In this document: positions 7,866 to 17,631 of the stretch, one piece after another
Position numbering within the stretch: position 1 is the stretch's first letter
How the letters are laid out: each line of letters begins with the position of its first letter
Origin: Methanolobus sp.
GTDB taxonomy: Archaea > Halobacteriota > Methanosarcinia > Methanosarcinales > Methanosarcinaceae
NCBI RefSeq assembly: GCF_030682845.1
Contig: NZ_JAUXNK010000043.1
Location: 1-48,802 of the forward strand
Reading direction: 5' to 3'
Length of the DNA stretch: 48,802 nt
Translations under genes and position numbers: made by a program
Notes under the pieces: model-generated
What the model saw: the letters and a program-made list of their open reading frames with translations, nothing else
What the model was told of the DNA's origin: nothing
Database searches by the model: none

Positions 7866-9178
7866 TGATGTATGAACTTGCAAGCAAAGGACTCAAAGCT
7901 GCAGCGGATGCAGGTGCCGATGAAGCAGAGATACTGCTTATTGAGGATCACAAGACTTCAGTGGATATCCGCAAGGGCGAGATAGAAGGCGCAAAGGAGA
8001 ACATTTCCCAGGGACTGGGCATCCGTGCCATTGTCAACGGTGCTGTCGGTTTTGCAAGCACTAACATCATGAGCCACATAGAGGATGCAGCCAGGAGCGC
8101 CGTCAGGTCAGCCAGGGTCCGCGAGAGAGACCCTGACTGGATATCATTGCCTTATGCGAGTGAATATCCCAAAGTGTCCGGTACAAGGGACCCGGAACTT
8201 GAGCAAATGGAGCTCGATGCCTGCATTCTCCAGACAGTAAAAATGATAGAAGGAGCAGGGACCATCCCCGGGATCGTTGTTACCTCAGGCAGCTTTTCCC
8301 GCAGTTTTGGAAAGCGTCTGATAATGAACACGAACGGAGTTGAAGTGGAGGAGAACTCCACAGGTATCTCTGGCTTTGCTGATGTCATTACAACAAAAGG
8401 AGAGGCATCTACTGCCTACGATTTTGCAATATCCCGGAAGAACGATCTCGATTTCACGGCAATTGGCAGGACTGCAGCAGAACTTGCCTGCAGGTCACAA
8501 CAGGGAATATCCATCGAGCCGCAAAGAACAGATGTTATCCTGCACCCTTTCGCATTTGCGGACCTGCTGGGAAGTGCATTCATACCATCCATAGATGCTG
8601 ACAATGTCCAGAAAGAACGCTCCCACCTGAGAGGAAAGATCGGAGAACAGATAGCCACTGAAAGGCTTTCTATAACCGATGATGGAATACTGGACGGAGG
8701 TATCGAGACCGGCAGGTCCGATGATGAAGGAGTTCCCTCACAAAGGACAAAAGTTGTAGAAAATGGAATTTTCAGATCCTACCTGTATGATACGTACACA
8801 GCAGGCAAGGACAATGTCAAAAGCACTGGAAATGCTTCAAGAGGCTCATATTTCTCAACGCCTTCTGTAGGCCCCAGGAATTTCATCATTGATCATCCGG
8901 GCCTTGATATAATAGCCGATACCGATAAAGGTGTCTACGTGAATACGGTCATTGGCGCCCACACTGCTAATTCAATATCAGGGGACTTTTCCGTGGAGGC
9001 AAGGAATGCCTTTACTATAAAGGACGGGCAGATCGACAAACCAGTGAGATCCCTGATGATATCAGGCAATATATTCGAGATGCTCACAAAGATCAATGGT
9101 GCAGGTACGGATATACGTAAAGTGGGAGGGATTGTCACCCCATCGATCAGGATCCCTGAAATGAGCGTTGTAGGATGA
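7865..9178 (+). CDS. pmbA: TldE/PmbA-family protein, partner of TldD
   Basis: From ATG 7865 (a second ATG follows directly) the product is 437 residues. It is homologous along its length to the preceding TldD-like protein but lacks the HExxxH motif, as expected for the non-catalytic TldE/PmbA subunit that completes the heterodimer. Recognisable parts are an N-terminal repeat unit (VDIRKGEIEGAKENISQGLG) and the C-terminal MISGNIFEMLTKI block with IVTPSIRI. The overlap with tldD indicates co-translation. The frame is open to 7781, but those codons lie inside tldD and are not part of this protein. The natural substrate in methanogens is unknown. Confidence 0.92.
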   Translation: MMYELASKGLKAAADAGADEAEILLIEDHKTSVDIRKGEIEGAKENISQGLGIRAIVNGAVGFASTNIMSHIEDAARSAVRSARVRERDPDWISLPYASEYPKVSGTRDPELEQMELDACILQTVKMIEGAGTIPGIVVTSGSFSRSFGKRLIMNTNGVEVEENSTGISGFADVITTKGEASTAYDFAISRKNDLDFTAIGRTAAELACRSQQGISIEPQRTDVILHPFAFADLLGSAFIPSIDADNVQKERSHLRGKIGEQIATERLSITDDGILDGGIETGRSDDEGVPSQRTKVVENGIFRSYLYDTYTAGKDNVKSTGNASRGSYFSTPSVGPRNFIIDHPGLDIIADTDKGVYVNTVIGAHTANSISGDFSVEARNAFTIKDGQIDKPVRSLMISGNIFEMLTKINGAGTDIRKVGGIVTPSIRIPEMSVVG

Positions 9179-9200
9179 GCCCAATTGAAAACCACGCATT

Positions 9201-9243
9201 AATCTTGTTATCGCATTGTTGGTCATAGTGTGATAGCAAGATT
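9201..9243. terminator. Long inverted repeat after tldE
   Basis: AATCTTGTTATC at 9201-9212 pairs with GATAGCAAGATT at 9232-9243 along 12 positions with one G-T pair; pairing can continue inward with a mismatch. The loop is about 19 bases. It starts 22 bases after the tldE stop, fitting a 3'-end structure. No T-run follows, so it may protect the 3' end rather than terminate. Confidence 0.5.
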
Positions 9244-9446
9244 GCCTTGAACTATCAAATATTAATGGGCATGTATCTTACATTCCCCATAATTACCGAT
9301 ATTTCTTCACAGCCTTACTCCGGTAGCTGAACAGAAGCGATAAGAATATATAGTGATACAGCTCACAGTTTCATAATTTTATGAATTGAATTAGTGTCTT
9401 AATATTCACAGATATTCGGCTAATAAGACAAGGACCGTGCAACCAT

Positions 9447-11483
9447 ATGACCACTTTACGCAGAAAAACCATTGCAATGCTTGGTGCCACACTTGCCGGG
9501 TTGGTCATTTTACTTTTCCTGGGTTCCCAGGTGATCCTGATCAATAGTTTCGATCATCTTGAGAGAGAAGAGCTGAAGGAGGATATGCAGAATGCAAGGA
9601 ACTCCCTGTACTGGGACATGAAGGACCTCGAGAAGAAAACGGCAGACTGGTCCGTATGGGATGAGACTTACTACTTCGTTCGTGATAATAACAGCAACTA
9701 CATCAACATCTATCTCGTAGATGAGACATTTATCAACCAGAGAATAAGCTTTGTACTGTTCTATAACGAGTCAGGTGCACTGGTATATTCAAAGGGCATG
9801 GACCTGTCGAATATGACACAGGTGCCACCACCACTAATCCTTATCGATCACCTTGAAGAGAACAGATATTTACTGGAACATGATACAAGGGACAGCAGAA
9901 AAACAGGAATGCTATATCTGGCAGATGTGCCTATTGTTATCACTTCCCAGCCTATACTGTTAAGCGATGAGGATACCCCCATCGGAGGGGTTATCCTGAT
10001 GGGACGTTTCCTGGACCAGGCAGAACAGGATTTGCTTTCTGACAAGACAAACCTTTCACTTGAAGTGCTATTAGCGCAGGAAACTGAGGAGGTAAGAGAT
10101 AATACAGGAATCAGGCTTAGTTCAGGAGAGGAGATATATTTAAGCCTGGTGAACAGAAGCATAATCACCGGGAGCATCTTACTCAATGATATCTATGGAC
10201 AGCCTGCTCTCGCACTGGATGTAAGCAGCCATCGCACCATTCACCTTCAGGGCAGAGCCACCATGATATACTTTTTAATGATTCTGCTGCTTGTAGCCGG
10301 TGTTTTCGGATCTGTGACCCTGTACCTGCTTGATAATTCGTTCTTTTCGCGCCTGAACGATTTGAACACGGACATAAAGAATATAGGGGAAAGCCAGGAC
10401 CTTTCAAGACGTATCTATGAAGAAGGCAATGATGAGATATCCAACCTCAGCAAATCGATGAACCTGCTGCTTGAATCACTTGAGCAGTCCGGACACCTTG
10501 TCCTGAAAAAGGATGCAACTATAAAAGCAATCATCCAGGCTATGCCCGACATGGTATTCCAGATAAGAAGAGACGGGACAATATGCAATTATAAACTCTC
10601 CACTGGTGAATGCCTTTACGAATCCCCTGACCGGCTCCCGGACATAAGGATAGCTGATGTATTGCCGGAAGACATTGCAATGAAAGAGCTAATTGTCATC
10701 GGAGAAGTGCTAAAGACAGGAAAAATGCAGACCATGCAGTACCAGTTGCCGGTAAAAGGAGAGATGAGGGATTTTGAGGCACGCATAGTTGTGAGCGGAG
10801 AGGACGAGGTTATGTCCGTGGTAAAAGATATCACAGATATAAAAAAGGCAGAAGAAGCACACAAAAAGGACATACTTCTAAGGGAGATACACCACAGGGT
10901 AAAAAATAATCTCCAGGTCATCTCAAGTCTTCTTAACCTCCAGTCCGGAAAATTCAGGGATAAGGAGGTCATTGAAGCATTCAAAGAAAGCCAGCATCGT
11001 GCAAGATCCATGGCCATGGCTCATGAAAGGCTCTGCCGGTCGCAGGATATAGAGAAAGTCCACATGGAGGATTACATAAAGAGCCTCTCAGAATATCTTG
11101 TCAGTTCTTATGGCTTTTCCCGGGATGAAGTCCAAATCAATTTAAATATTAAAAACGTAATATTTGGAATAGACACCTCTATTCCCCTTGGCCTGATAAT
11201 CAATGAAATGGTATCAAATTCCCTGAAACACGCTTTCCATAAAGCTCCCGGAAAAATATCCATAGAGATATACCCGGAGGAAGATGATTTCATCATGAAT
11301 ATCAGCGATGATGGAACAGGGTTTCCTGAAAATATAGATTTCAGGAACACGGATTCGCTTGGCATGCAACTGGTGAACTCGCTTGTGGAGCAGATAGATG
11401 GAAAGATCGAGCTCTATAGGAACAAAGGCACAGAATTCAGAATAACTTTCAAGGAACTCTCCTATGTAAGAAGGGACTGTTGA
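9447..11483 (+). CDS. Membrane sensor histidine kinase (CHASE4-HAMP-PAS-HisKA_2)
   Basis: The product is 678 residues. Order seen: membrane helix 9-33; an extracytoplasmic CHASE4-like sensor about 40-265, with DWSVWDETYYFV at 67-78; membrane helix about 272-296; HAMP about 297-350; PAS about 357-467; phosphoacceptor block LLREIHHRVKNNLQ with His482; and an ATPase domain with N-box NEMVSNSLKHAF near 586-597 and a GMQLVNSLVEQIDG G-box. The HHRVKNN box puts it in the HisKA_2 class common in methanogens. The sensed ligand is unknown. The stop TGA overlaps the ATG of a receiver protein, so both are made together and form a cognate pair. Confidence 0.93.
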   Translation: MTTLRRKTIAMLGATLAGLVILLFLGSQVILINSFDHLEREELKEDMQNARNSLYWDMKDLEKKTADWSVWDETYYFVRDNNSNYINIYLVDETFINQRISFVLFYNESGALVYSKGMDLSNMTQVPPPLILIDHLEENRYLLEHDTRDSRKTGMLYLADVPIVITSQPILLSDEDTPIGGVILMGRFLDQAEQDLLSDKTNLSLEVLLAQETEEVRDNTGIRLSSGEEIYLSLVNRSIITGSILLNDIYGQPALALDVSSHRTIHLQGRATMIYFLMILLLVAGVFGSVTLYLLDNSFFSRLNDLNTDIKNIGESQDLSRRIYEEGNDEISNLSKSMNLLLESLEQSGHLVLKKDATIKAIIQAMPDMVFQIRRDGTICNYKLSTGECLYESPDRLPDIRIADVLPEDIAMKELIVIGEVLKTGKMQTMQYQLPVKGEMRDFEARIVVSGEDEVMSVVKDITDIKKAEEAHKKDILLREIHHRVKNNLQVISSLLNLQSGKFRDKEVIEAFKESQHRARSMAMAHERLCRSQDIEKVHMEDYIKSLSEYLVSSYGFSRDEVQINLNIKNVIFGIDTSIPLGLIINEMVSNSLKHAFHKAPGKISIEIYPEEDDFIMNISDDGTGFPENIDFRNTDSLGMQLVNSLVEQIDGKIELYRNKGTEFRITFKELSYVRRDC

Positions 11484-12313
11484 TGGTGAATGAAAAAATA
11501 CTGGTCGTCGAAGATGAGAAGATAGTTGCCCTGGATATCAAGCATAGCCTGGAAAGTTTCGGGTATATAGTACCCTGCATGGTATCAACCGGAGAGGATG
11601 CTATAAAGATGGCCAAGAAACACAACCCTGATCTTGTATTGATGGATATTGTGCTCAGAGGGGACATTGACGGTATTGAGGCTGCTTCGGTCATACACAC
11701 CAACTATAAGATCCCAGTGGTCTACCTTACTGCATATTCCGATGAAAGGACGTTGCACAGAGCGAAAATGACAGAGCCCTTCGGACATATACTCAAGCCT
11801 TTTGATAACAGGGAACTTAGAACTAACATAGAGATCGCCCTGCATAAGAAAGCACTGGAGAAGGAAAAATTATTTCAGAACGACAGCTGGGTCACTTCAT
11901 TGCTTGATAATGTAGGAGATGCCATCATTTCAACGGATGCTTTGGGAAGGGTCAAGCACATAAACCTGTTGGCACAGGCATTGACAGGGTACAGGCTGGA
12001 AGATGCATTAGGAGAACCAATTGACCGCATTCTTCGGGTAATATGCGAAACCACAGGAAAAACTGTGTTGAACCCCACAGAGAAAGTCCTGAAAGAAGGG
12101 ACATTTTATGGCCTTTGTGAAGGAACCGTGCTTGTTTCCAGAGAGAACAACCATATACCTGTCGATGTCATCGGCTCACCCATCAAGAACAGCAATAACG
12201 AGACAATCGGAGCTGTCATTGTCTTTTGTGATATTACGGAAAGAAGGCATCTTGAAAAGTCTTTTTTAAATTATATGTTGAATACCGAGAGCAAACCGAC
12301 AGTCAACCATTAG
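11483..12313 (+). CDS. Response regulator, receiver plus PAS
   Basis: The product is 276 residues from ATG 11483, which overlaps the kinase stop. The receiver domain spans about 4-120: acidic pocket ED at 10-12, phosphoacceptor Asp55 in LVLMD, Thr83 in YLTAYSDE and Lys105 in HILKPF. A linker helix and a PAS domain follow (about 130-255, ending in a VIVFCDITERR motif). There is no DNA-binding or catalytic output domain, so it probably acts through protein contacts or passes phosphate or a small-molecule signal onward. TTG at 11480 would add one residue. It converges with the MFS gene, overlapping its 3' end by 11 bases. Confidence 0.92.
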   Translation: MVNEKILVVEDEKIVALDIKHSLESFGYIVPCMVSTGEDAIKMAKKHNPDLVLMDIVLRGDIDGIEAASVIHTNYKIPVVYLTAYSDERTLHRAKMTEPFGHILKPFDNRELRTNIEIALHKKALEKEKLFQNDSWVTSLLDNVGDAIISTDALGRVKHINLLAQALTGYRLEDALGEPIDRILRVICETTGKTVLNPTEKVLKEGTFYGLCEGTVLVSRENNHIPVDVIGSPIKNSNNETIGAVIVFCDITERRHLEKSFLNYMLNTESKPTVNH

Positions 12314-13529
12314 TCTTCCCGGGCTCTTTCACCTTTGCAAGTATCATGAAAAAGGATAGAAGGATGAGCGCTCCGCACAGATAGAAAGGCGTCCGGAATG
12401 AAACATAGCCTGCAAGCAGTCCACCCATTATCGGCCCCAGAGCCATGCCACCGGCCTGCGCTGCAGTTATGATACTGACCCTTGAACTTACTGCATTACC
12501 ACCAGTCAGTTCTACAGCGAGTGCCATGACAGGAGTCTCAACCGCAGCCATGGAAATGCCCTGCAAAGCACGCAGGATTATAAGTTCTGTTATACTGCCT
12601 GCATAGCCAAGCCCTATGACTATGGGAACGTTAAGCAACAGACCGTATGCAACCATCTTTTTCCTTCCCACCCGGTCTGAGATCATACCCATCGGTGTCT
12701 GAAAAAGCACCCTTACCAGGACATAGGCAGAGACCGCCATACTGAGTGACAGTTCGCTTGCATTGAACCGGGTCCTGTATTCCGGAAGGAATGCAAATAT
12801 TATCATGATACCGACCATCATCATGAACATGGCAACCGCAAGCACAATGAACTGTGGGTCTTTAGCGTATGATACACCTCCTGATGTTTTATCCTGTATG
12901 TCGCCATGCGTTTCTCTCACAAAGAAAAATACGAGCGAGGTGCTCAGAATACCCAGAAGCGCACATACATAGAAGGCTGCCTCATACCCGTAGTAATTTA
13001 CTACAGCACCTCCGACGATAGGACCGCTGCCAAAACCCAACCCCCTCAGTGACGAATATATCCCTATGGCTTTTCCCCTTGTCCTGCTTGTGGAAAAGTG
13101 CGTCACCATCGCCACAATAGCAGGGACTGCCACACCCACGGTTATCCCCTGGACAAAGCGGAAAAGGACCACATATTCGAACTGCCTGGTATTTGCATAT
13201 ATGAAAGAAAGAATAGTGAAACCCACCATTCCAGCAAGGATGAAGGACTTCCTGCGATCCATCCTGTCGGAAAGGTTTCCCATAATAGGCTGAGATATCG
13301 TATTGGAGATGCCAAATGCTGTTGCTACCAGGCCTGCCTTCACTACAATAGGCGTGGATGCAAAAAGTGTGCTATGGAGATCTACTATATACAGCGGGAT
13401 CATAAAAGCAAGCATCCCGGTACCCATGTCCTTGAAAAGTTTAGAAAGAGAAAGGATGTAAAGCTGAGAGTCAAGATTCCCTGAAGAGGGACTGCTCATT
13501 TTTTTAGATTCTGCAGGCAATCTTTGCAT
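12303..13529 (-). CDS. MFS transporter
   Basis: The product is 408 residues with about twelve membrane helices. The loop motif between helices 2 and 3 is seen as GNLSDRMDRRKS, and a second copy between helices 8 and 9 as GMISDRVGRKKM, both typical of the major facilitator superfamily, drug-efflux-like branch. The substrate cannot be told. ATG 13529 follows an AGGA-like site; an internal Met11 (MSSPSSG) is an alternative start. It lies 25 bases downstream of the PAP2 gene on the same strand, so co-transcription is likely. Its 3' end overlaps that of the response regulator on the other strand. Confidence 0.9.
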   Translation of the reverse strand: MQRLPAESKKMSSPSSGNLDSQLYILSLSKLFKDMGTGMLAFMIPLYIVDLHSTLFASTPIVVKAGLVATAFGISNTISQPIMGNLSDRMDRRKSFILAGMVGFTILSFIYANTRQFEYVVLFRFVQGITVGVAVPAIVAMVTHFSTSRTRGKAIGIYSSLRGLGFGSGPIVGGAVVNYYGYEAAFYVCALLGILSTSLVFFFVRETHGDIQDKTSGGVSYAKDPQFIVLAVAMFMMMVGIMIIFAFLPEYRTRFNASELSLSMAVSAYVLVRVLFQTPMGMISDRVGRKKMVAYGLLLNVPIVIGLGYAGSITELIILRALQGISMAAVETPVMALAVELTGGNAVSSRVSIITAAQAGGMALGPIMGGLLAGYVSFRTPFYLCGALILLSFFMILAKVKEPGKTNG

Positions 13530-13554
13530 TTTTTGGTATCCTGTGGCTGACCTG

Positions 13555-14415
13555 TTATTCCCGGAGGGGATGCACAGTTTCCCGGATCATCCTAATCCTC
13601 TTTACTATCCTGTCCCTGTACCGGATGGCAATGCCACAACTTATAACTGCAAGCACCAACCCTCCGAAGAAATCAGTTATCCAGTGTATACCCAGGTAGA
13701 ATATAGTGAACTGGATGGAGAGAGTAAGCAGGACAGCTACGACCTTATATTTCATGAGGTTGGTCCTCAGCACAATGAGCAACATTGCTATAATAGAGAG
13801 CGCAGCGTGCAGGCTGGGAAAACAGTTATCGAAATAGGGGTCAACGCTCCTTAAGCCATCCAGTATGACGGGGCTTAGCTGATATAACAGGGGAACCACA
13901 TTTGGAAGTGTATAGCCCGTGATACTCACCGGGGCTAAAACCTGGAAAGGAAAAGCGATAAGATAGGCTATTGCGACTGCAATGGCATATTCCTGCAGGA
14001 CCGAGATCTTGCCGGTACATATGAGCGCAACAAAAGTGAATATGAGAAGGAACGAGAAGCCGAACAGGTAGATGAACGCACTGAGATATGTCAATGCGGG
14101 ACTTGCAATTGTCTGGAATAGACTGACAGTGCTCCCTTCTAAGAGTAATATTCTATGTGCGATTGTATATGTTGGCGTTATATCCAGTGCAGCCGTAATA
14201 GTTTCCTGTGATTTGGCAAGTATGTACACGACAGATACCAATAAAATATAAGGAAGCACCTCGTATGCAATTCTAAGCGATGCTAAGTGATCATGTTTTT
14301 TGCCGTTGGATATCATGTACTCTTTAGGCAGCAGAGTATAATAAGCTATCAAGGTCAATAGAACGACTACAGGAGCCATTACAGTCATCAGGGCAATCGC
14401 TGTCAGTATATCCAC
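13555..14415 (-). CDS. PAP2-superfamily membrane phosphatase
   Basis: The product is 286 residues with about six to seven membrane helices. The phosphatase signature parts are FPSLHAA (H203) and GIHWITDFFGG (H244, D248), which form the catalytic His-His-Asp set of the PAP2 / lipid phosphate phosphatase family. The spacing and the long N-terminal membrane part resemble the inositol-phosphorylceramide-synthase-like branch, so it could act on polyprenyl or archaeal phospholipid head groups. The substrate is not determined. It is followed by an MFS gene 25 bases away. Confidence 0.85.
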   Translation of the reverse strand: MDILTAIALMTVMAPVVVLLTLIAYYTLLPKEYMISNGKKHDHLASLRIAYEVLPYILLVSVVYILAKSQETITAALDITPTYTIAHRILLLEGSTVSLFQTIASPALTYLSAFIYLFGFSFLLIFTFVALICTGKISVLQEYAIAVAIAYLIAFPFQVLAPVSITGYTLPNVVPLLYQLSPVILDGLRSVDPYFDNCFPSLHAALSIIAMLLIVLRTNLMKYKVVAVLLTLSIQFTIFYLGIHWITDFFGGLVLAVISCGIAIRYRDRIVKRIRMIRETVHPLRE

Positions 14416-14518
14416 TCCTCAATGGTGTTTTTGAACCTGATATTTTAAACCTGATATTTGTTCGCCCTGAAAGAAAATAATCGTTGTGCCTGAGGCAGGC
14501 ACTAAGTGAGGGAGAGCA

Positions 14519-14872
14519 TTATTCCACAATGACCATCCCACTGCCGGTCCAGGGATGTGAGAGCAGGTAATAATTGTAGGTTCCAGGGGCATTGAAAGTG
14601 ACATCATAACTGCCACCCCTCCTGAGAGCAGGCGACTGGAATGAACTACCACTTATGACTAATGCGGCAGTGTCATTGCTTATCCATCTCACAGTATCGC
14701 CTTCCTTTATTGTGACTGCATCAGGATCGAAAGAGAAATTATCAATGTAAACTACCGTTACACCGGGCTCTACATCACCTGCAGAAGTATCCCTGTCATA
14801 CACATTCTCCAGGCAGCCTGCAAGAATCAGGAAGCTGGAGAGCAGGATAAATGTGATCAATTTTGTATTCAT
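14519..14872 (-). CDS. Cupredoxin-fold lipoprotein with degenerate copper site
   Basis: The product is 117 residues. Residues 1-20 are a lipoprotein signal with lipobox LAGC (Cys20). The rest is a plastocyanin-like fold: [40 protein letters not shown], then [13 protein letters not shown]. In blue-copper relatives the ligands are His in the NxDxxxH block, Cys in YYC, His in HP and Met nearby. Here the first block reads NDTAALVIS (no His), the Cys position is Leu103 and the Met position is Thr109. Only His106 remains, so copper binding in the usual way is unlikely. The start overlaps the DNA ligase stop by four bases (ATGA), implying co-translation with ligase, an odd functional pair. Confidence 0.85.
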   Translation of the reverse strand: MNTKLITFILLSSFLILAGCLENVYDRDTSAGDVEPGVTVVYIDNFSFDPDAVTIKEGDTVRWISNDTAALVISGSSFQSPALRRGGSYDVTFNAPGTYNYYLLSHPWTGSGMVIVE

Positions 14873-16593
14873 TTGCCACCTACTTCTGCACTACCAGGGT
14901 TAATTCCCCTTTCCCTCTGCAGGCGGTACATTTCCTCAAGCCTGCCAATGGTCTCAACATCTTCTAGCGATTTGTCATCCCTCACGCTCACGAGCCGGGG
15001 AAACCTGAGAGCATAGCCGGACTCATAATTGGTGCTCTTCTGTATCTCTTCGAATGCAACCTCGAAGATAACCTGGGGTTTGAGCTCTATCTTTGTACCG
15101 GATTGCATAACTATCAGGTCCGAGAAGATTGCTGTCAGTTCAGACAGTTGCTCGTCGGAAAAACCTGTAGCTACTTTTCCGACAGGCAGGAAACGTCCTG
15201 TCTTGGGGTCATGACATGCAAGGGCATACGAACCCATGAAACTGGTACGTCTGCCATAGCCCCATTCGGCGCCTATCACGGCAAGGTCGAGTGTTTCCAT
15301 GACAGGCTTCTTTTTAAGCCAGTTCTTCCCGCGTTTTCCAGGTGAATATGGGGACTGGGGGTTCTTGATCATGATGCCTTCATGACCTGCCCTGAGAGCC
15401 TCTGTGTAAATGACATTGATCTCTTCGGGGTCGCTGGTTACAACCTGCCTGTCCACGCGGATGGAGTCACCATTCTCAACGCAGCCCTCAAGCATTTCCC
15501 TTCTTTTTACCAGGGGAGCATCTATAAGGCCCTTTCCATTAAGATACATTATATCAAAGATATTAATCGACAGCGGAATCTCCTTTGCAGTAGAATCTAC
15601 TTCGTGCTTGCGCCTCAGGCGTCTCAGTATGTCCTGGAAGGCCCTTGGACGGCCCCTCTCATCCATTGCGACAGCTTCACCGTCAAGTATGGCTGAATCC
15701 GCGTGAACATATTTCCTTATAGACGCAGTAATATCAGGCAAAGAGCCGCTTATGTCCTCAAGCTTGCGGGAGTATAATGACACCCGTTCTCCATCTTTAT
15801 GGATCTGCACCCTTGCACCGTCAAACTTCCACTCGATAGCTGCCTCGCCAATATCCGCTATAGCTGATTCGATAGTGGGAGCTATCTGCGCAAGCATCAT
15901 TCTTATTGGGCGGTTCAACTGCAGGCCAAGCCCTTCCACTGACTCTGCTCCACCTTCCCTTGCAGTGATTGACACAAGGCCCATGTCATTGGTAAGCATG
16001 AAAGCCCGCTCTACAGTAGCCACAGGAACATTGAACGCAGATGCTATGGCATCACGCACGATTCCCTCACCGACGCCTATTCTCAGGTCCTCTACGGCGA
16101 GTCTGGCTATATAACCAACCTCATCAGGGGTTGCGCAGTTAAAAAGGTACTGAAGATTCTTTATCTTGGAAGTCTGGGAACCTTTGCCTGATGACCTTGA
16201 GATGGCCTGGAAACGTTCGAACACTTCATGTATGGAGATATCTGGCGCTTCCTCCATGAATGAGGAAAATGTCGCCTGACCCTTTGACCTTTTGGCGAGT
16301 GCCTTTACAGCAGTCTCGCCTATGTCGCCTGTGTCCCTTATGAGGCCTTCTATATCATTCACGGAGAGCCCGGAGGACTTTGCAAGAGCAGCATAGAGGA
16401 TGCCCGCTCCCACCCCCACTTCCTGAGAGCTCCAGGCAGGGAATACTTCACCCATGACAAAATGAGTGACAATGGGGAGTTCTTCCGGGCTTACTCTTTT
16501 TAGCAGCTCTGCAACCTGGGAAGTCATCTCCAAGGATCCCGGGGTCGCCTCTATCATCCTGCAGGCCTGTGAAAATTCCCTGAAACTTGTCAT
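14869..16593 (-). CDS. lig: ATP-dependent DNA ligase
   Basis: The archaeal replicative/repair ligase seals nicks using ATP. It has 574 residues, the usual size. An N-terminal DNA-binding domain (about 1-220) is followed by the nucleotidyltransferase motif [13 protein letters not shown] with the adenylated Lys256, motif [12 protein letters not shown], motif [10 protein letters not shown] and motif V NWLKKK, then an OB fold. ATG 16593 begins MTSFREFSQ, a typical family start. The downstream cupredoxin gene overlaps its stop. Homoserine dehydrogenase lies 32 bases upstream on the same strand, so a longer transcript is possible. Confidence 0.95.
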   Translation of the reverse strand: MTSFREFSQACRMIEATPGSLEMTSQVAELLKRVSPEELPIVTHFVMGEVFPAWSSQEVGVGAGILYAALAKSSGLSVNDIEGLIRDTGDIGETAVKALAKRSKGQATFSSFMEEAPDISIHEVFERFQAISRSSGKGSQTSKIKNLQYLFNCATPDEVGYIARLAVEDLRIGVGEGIVRDAIASAFNVPVATVERAFMLTNDMGLVSITAREGGAESVEGLGLQLNRPIRMMLAQIAPTIESAIADIGEAAIEWKFDGARVQIHKDGERVSLYSRKLEDISGSLPDITASIRKYVHADSAILDGEAVAMDERGRPRAFQDILRRLRRKHEVDSTAKEIPLSINIFDIMYLNGKGLIDAPLVKRREMLEGCVENGDSIRVDRQVVTSDPEEINVIYTEALRAGHEGIMIKNPQSPYSPGKRGKNWLKKKPVMETLDLAVIGAEWGYGRRTSFMGSYALACHDPKTGRFLPVGKVATGFSDEQLSELTAIFSDLIVMQSGTKIELKPQVIFEVAFEEIQKSTNYESGYALRFPRLVSVRDDKSLEDVETIGRLEEMYRLQRERGINPGSAEVGGK

Positions 16594-16625
16594 GTTTATC
16601 GTAAAATGTGATATTTATATGAAGG

Positions 16626-17621
16626 TTATATCTTGTATATGCCGATAATATCACTCAGGATGGCACTTGCTGTTTCTATTGAGCCGGCACCTCTTCCTGT
16701 GATGGTGATTGGGCCTGCGAGGTCGGTCTGTACTGAGAAAACATTAAGCGTACCGCCTACGGCAAGAGGATGACTCAGAGGCACCAGCTTTGGTGCAACA
16801 TTGATCCTGCTGTCGTTCACCTCACCTATCAGCTTGATGGCAAAACCATCAGCATTTGCAAGAGAAAGCGCTTCAGGAGTTATCCTTGTGATGCCTGTTA
16901 CTGTCACATCCTTATAAGAGGCATTCATGCCGAAAATGGAATTGGCGACGATTACAAGCTTGGATGCCGTGTCGATTCCCTCAACATCGTAGGAGGGATC
17001 CTTTTCGGCTATCCCAAGTTCCTGGGCTTCTGCAAGCATCTGCTCGTAGGGGGCCTGCTCTTCCATCATGCGACTGAGGATATAGTTGCAAGTGCCATTG
17101 AAAATGCCTTCCATGCTGATGATCCTGTTACCTGCAAGGACATCACATGCAAGGTTGATGACTGGCATAGCACCACCTACTGTAGCTTCGAACCTGCAAT
17201 TGGAACCGGATTTTTTCGCGGCTTCCATCACGTCTCCGTATTTTAGTGCAAGAGGGCCTTTGTTGGATGTCACCACGTCCATGCCCCTCTCAAAAGCGGT
17301 CATCATATTGACGAGACCCACGCCTCCGGTCTCGATATTAGTAGGAGTGGTCTCTATTACCAGCTCGTGATCCACAGTCCTGATGATCTCCGTACCCGAA
17401 ACGGTTTCACTTCCCACGGTGCCAGTGTCCTTTTTCCTGGAAATGGCGGACGCGAGGTCCACACCATGGGGATCGATCACTGAAGTTCTTGAATCCGCTA
17501 TCGCAACAACCTTCATATCTATGCCAATGCTGCGCAAGTATTCACTCTTCCCCAGAAGCACCTTCGCCACACCCTGACCTACAGCCCCAAAACCTATAAT
17601 TGATGCACGTATCGTTTTCAT
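16626..17621 (-). CDS. hom: Homoserine dehydrogenase
   Basis: This enzyme reduces aspartate semialdehyde to homoserine with NAD(P)H in the threonine and methionine pathway. From ATG 17621 the product is 331 residues; the start is set by GGGAGAT just upstream. The Rossmann motif GFGAVGQGV lies at about residues 9-17; GIFNGTCNYIL and the E-K-DPSYDVEGIDTASKL block form the catalytic domain, with the conserved Lys in AEKDPSYD. It has no C-terminal ACT domain. Instead a separate ACT-type protein is encoded ten bases upstream on the same strand, which probably supplies amino-acid feedback. Confidence 0.95.
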   Translation of the reverse strand: MKTIRASIIGFGAVGQGVAKVLLGKSEYLRSIGIDMKVVAIADSRTSVIDPHGVDLASAISRKKDTGTVGSETVSGTEIIRTVDHELVIETTPTNIETGGVGLVNMMTAFERGMDVVTSNKGPLALKYGDVMEAAKKSGSNCRFEATVGGAMPVINLACDVLAGNRIISMEGIFNGTCNYILSRMMEEQAPYEQMLAEAQELGIAEKDPSYDVEGIDTASKLVIVANSIFGMNASYKDVTVTGITRITPEALSLANADGFAIKLIGEVNDSRINVAPKLVPLSHPLAVGGTLNVFSVQTDLAGPITITGRGAGSIETASAILSDIIGIYKI

Positions 17622-17631
17622 TACATCTCCC

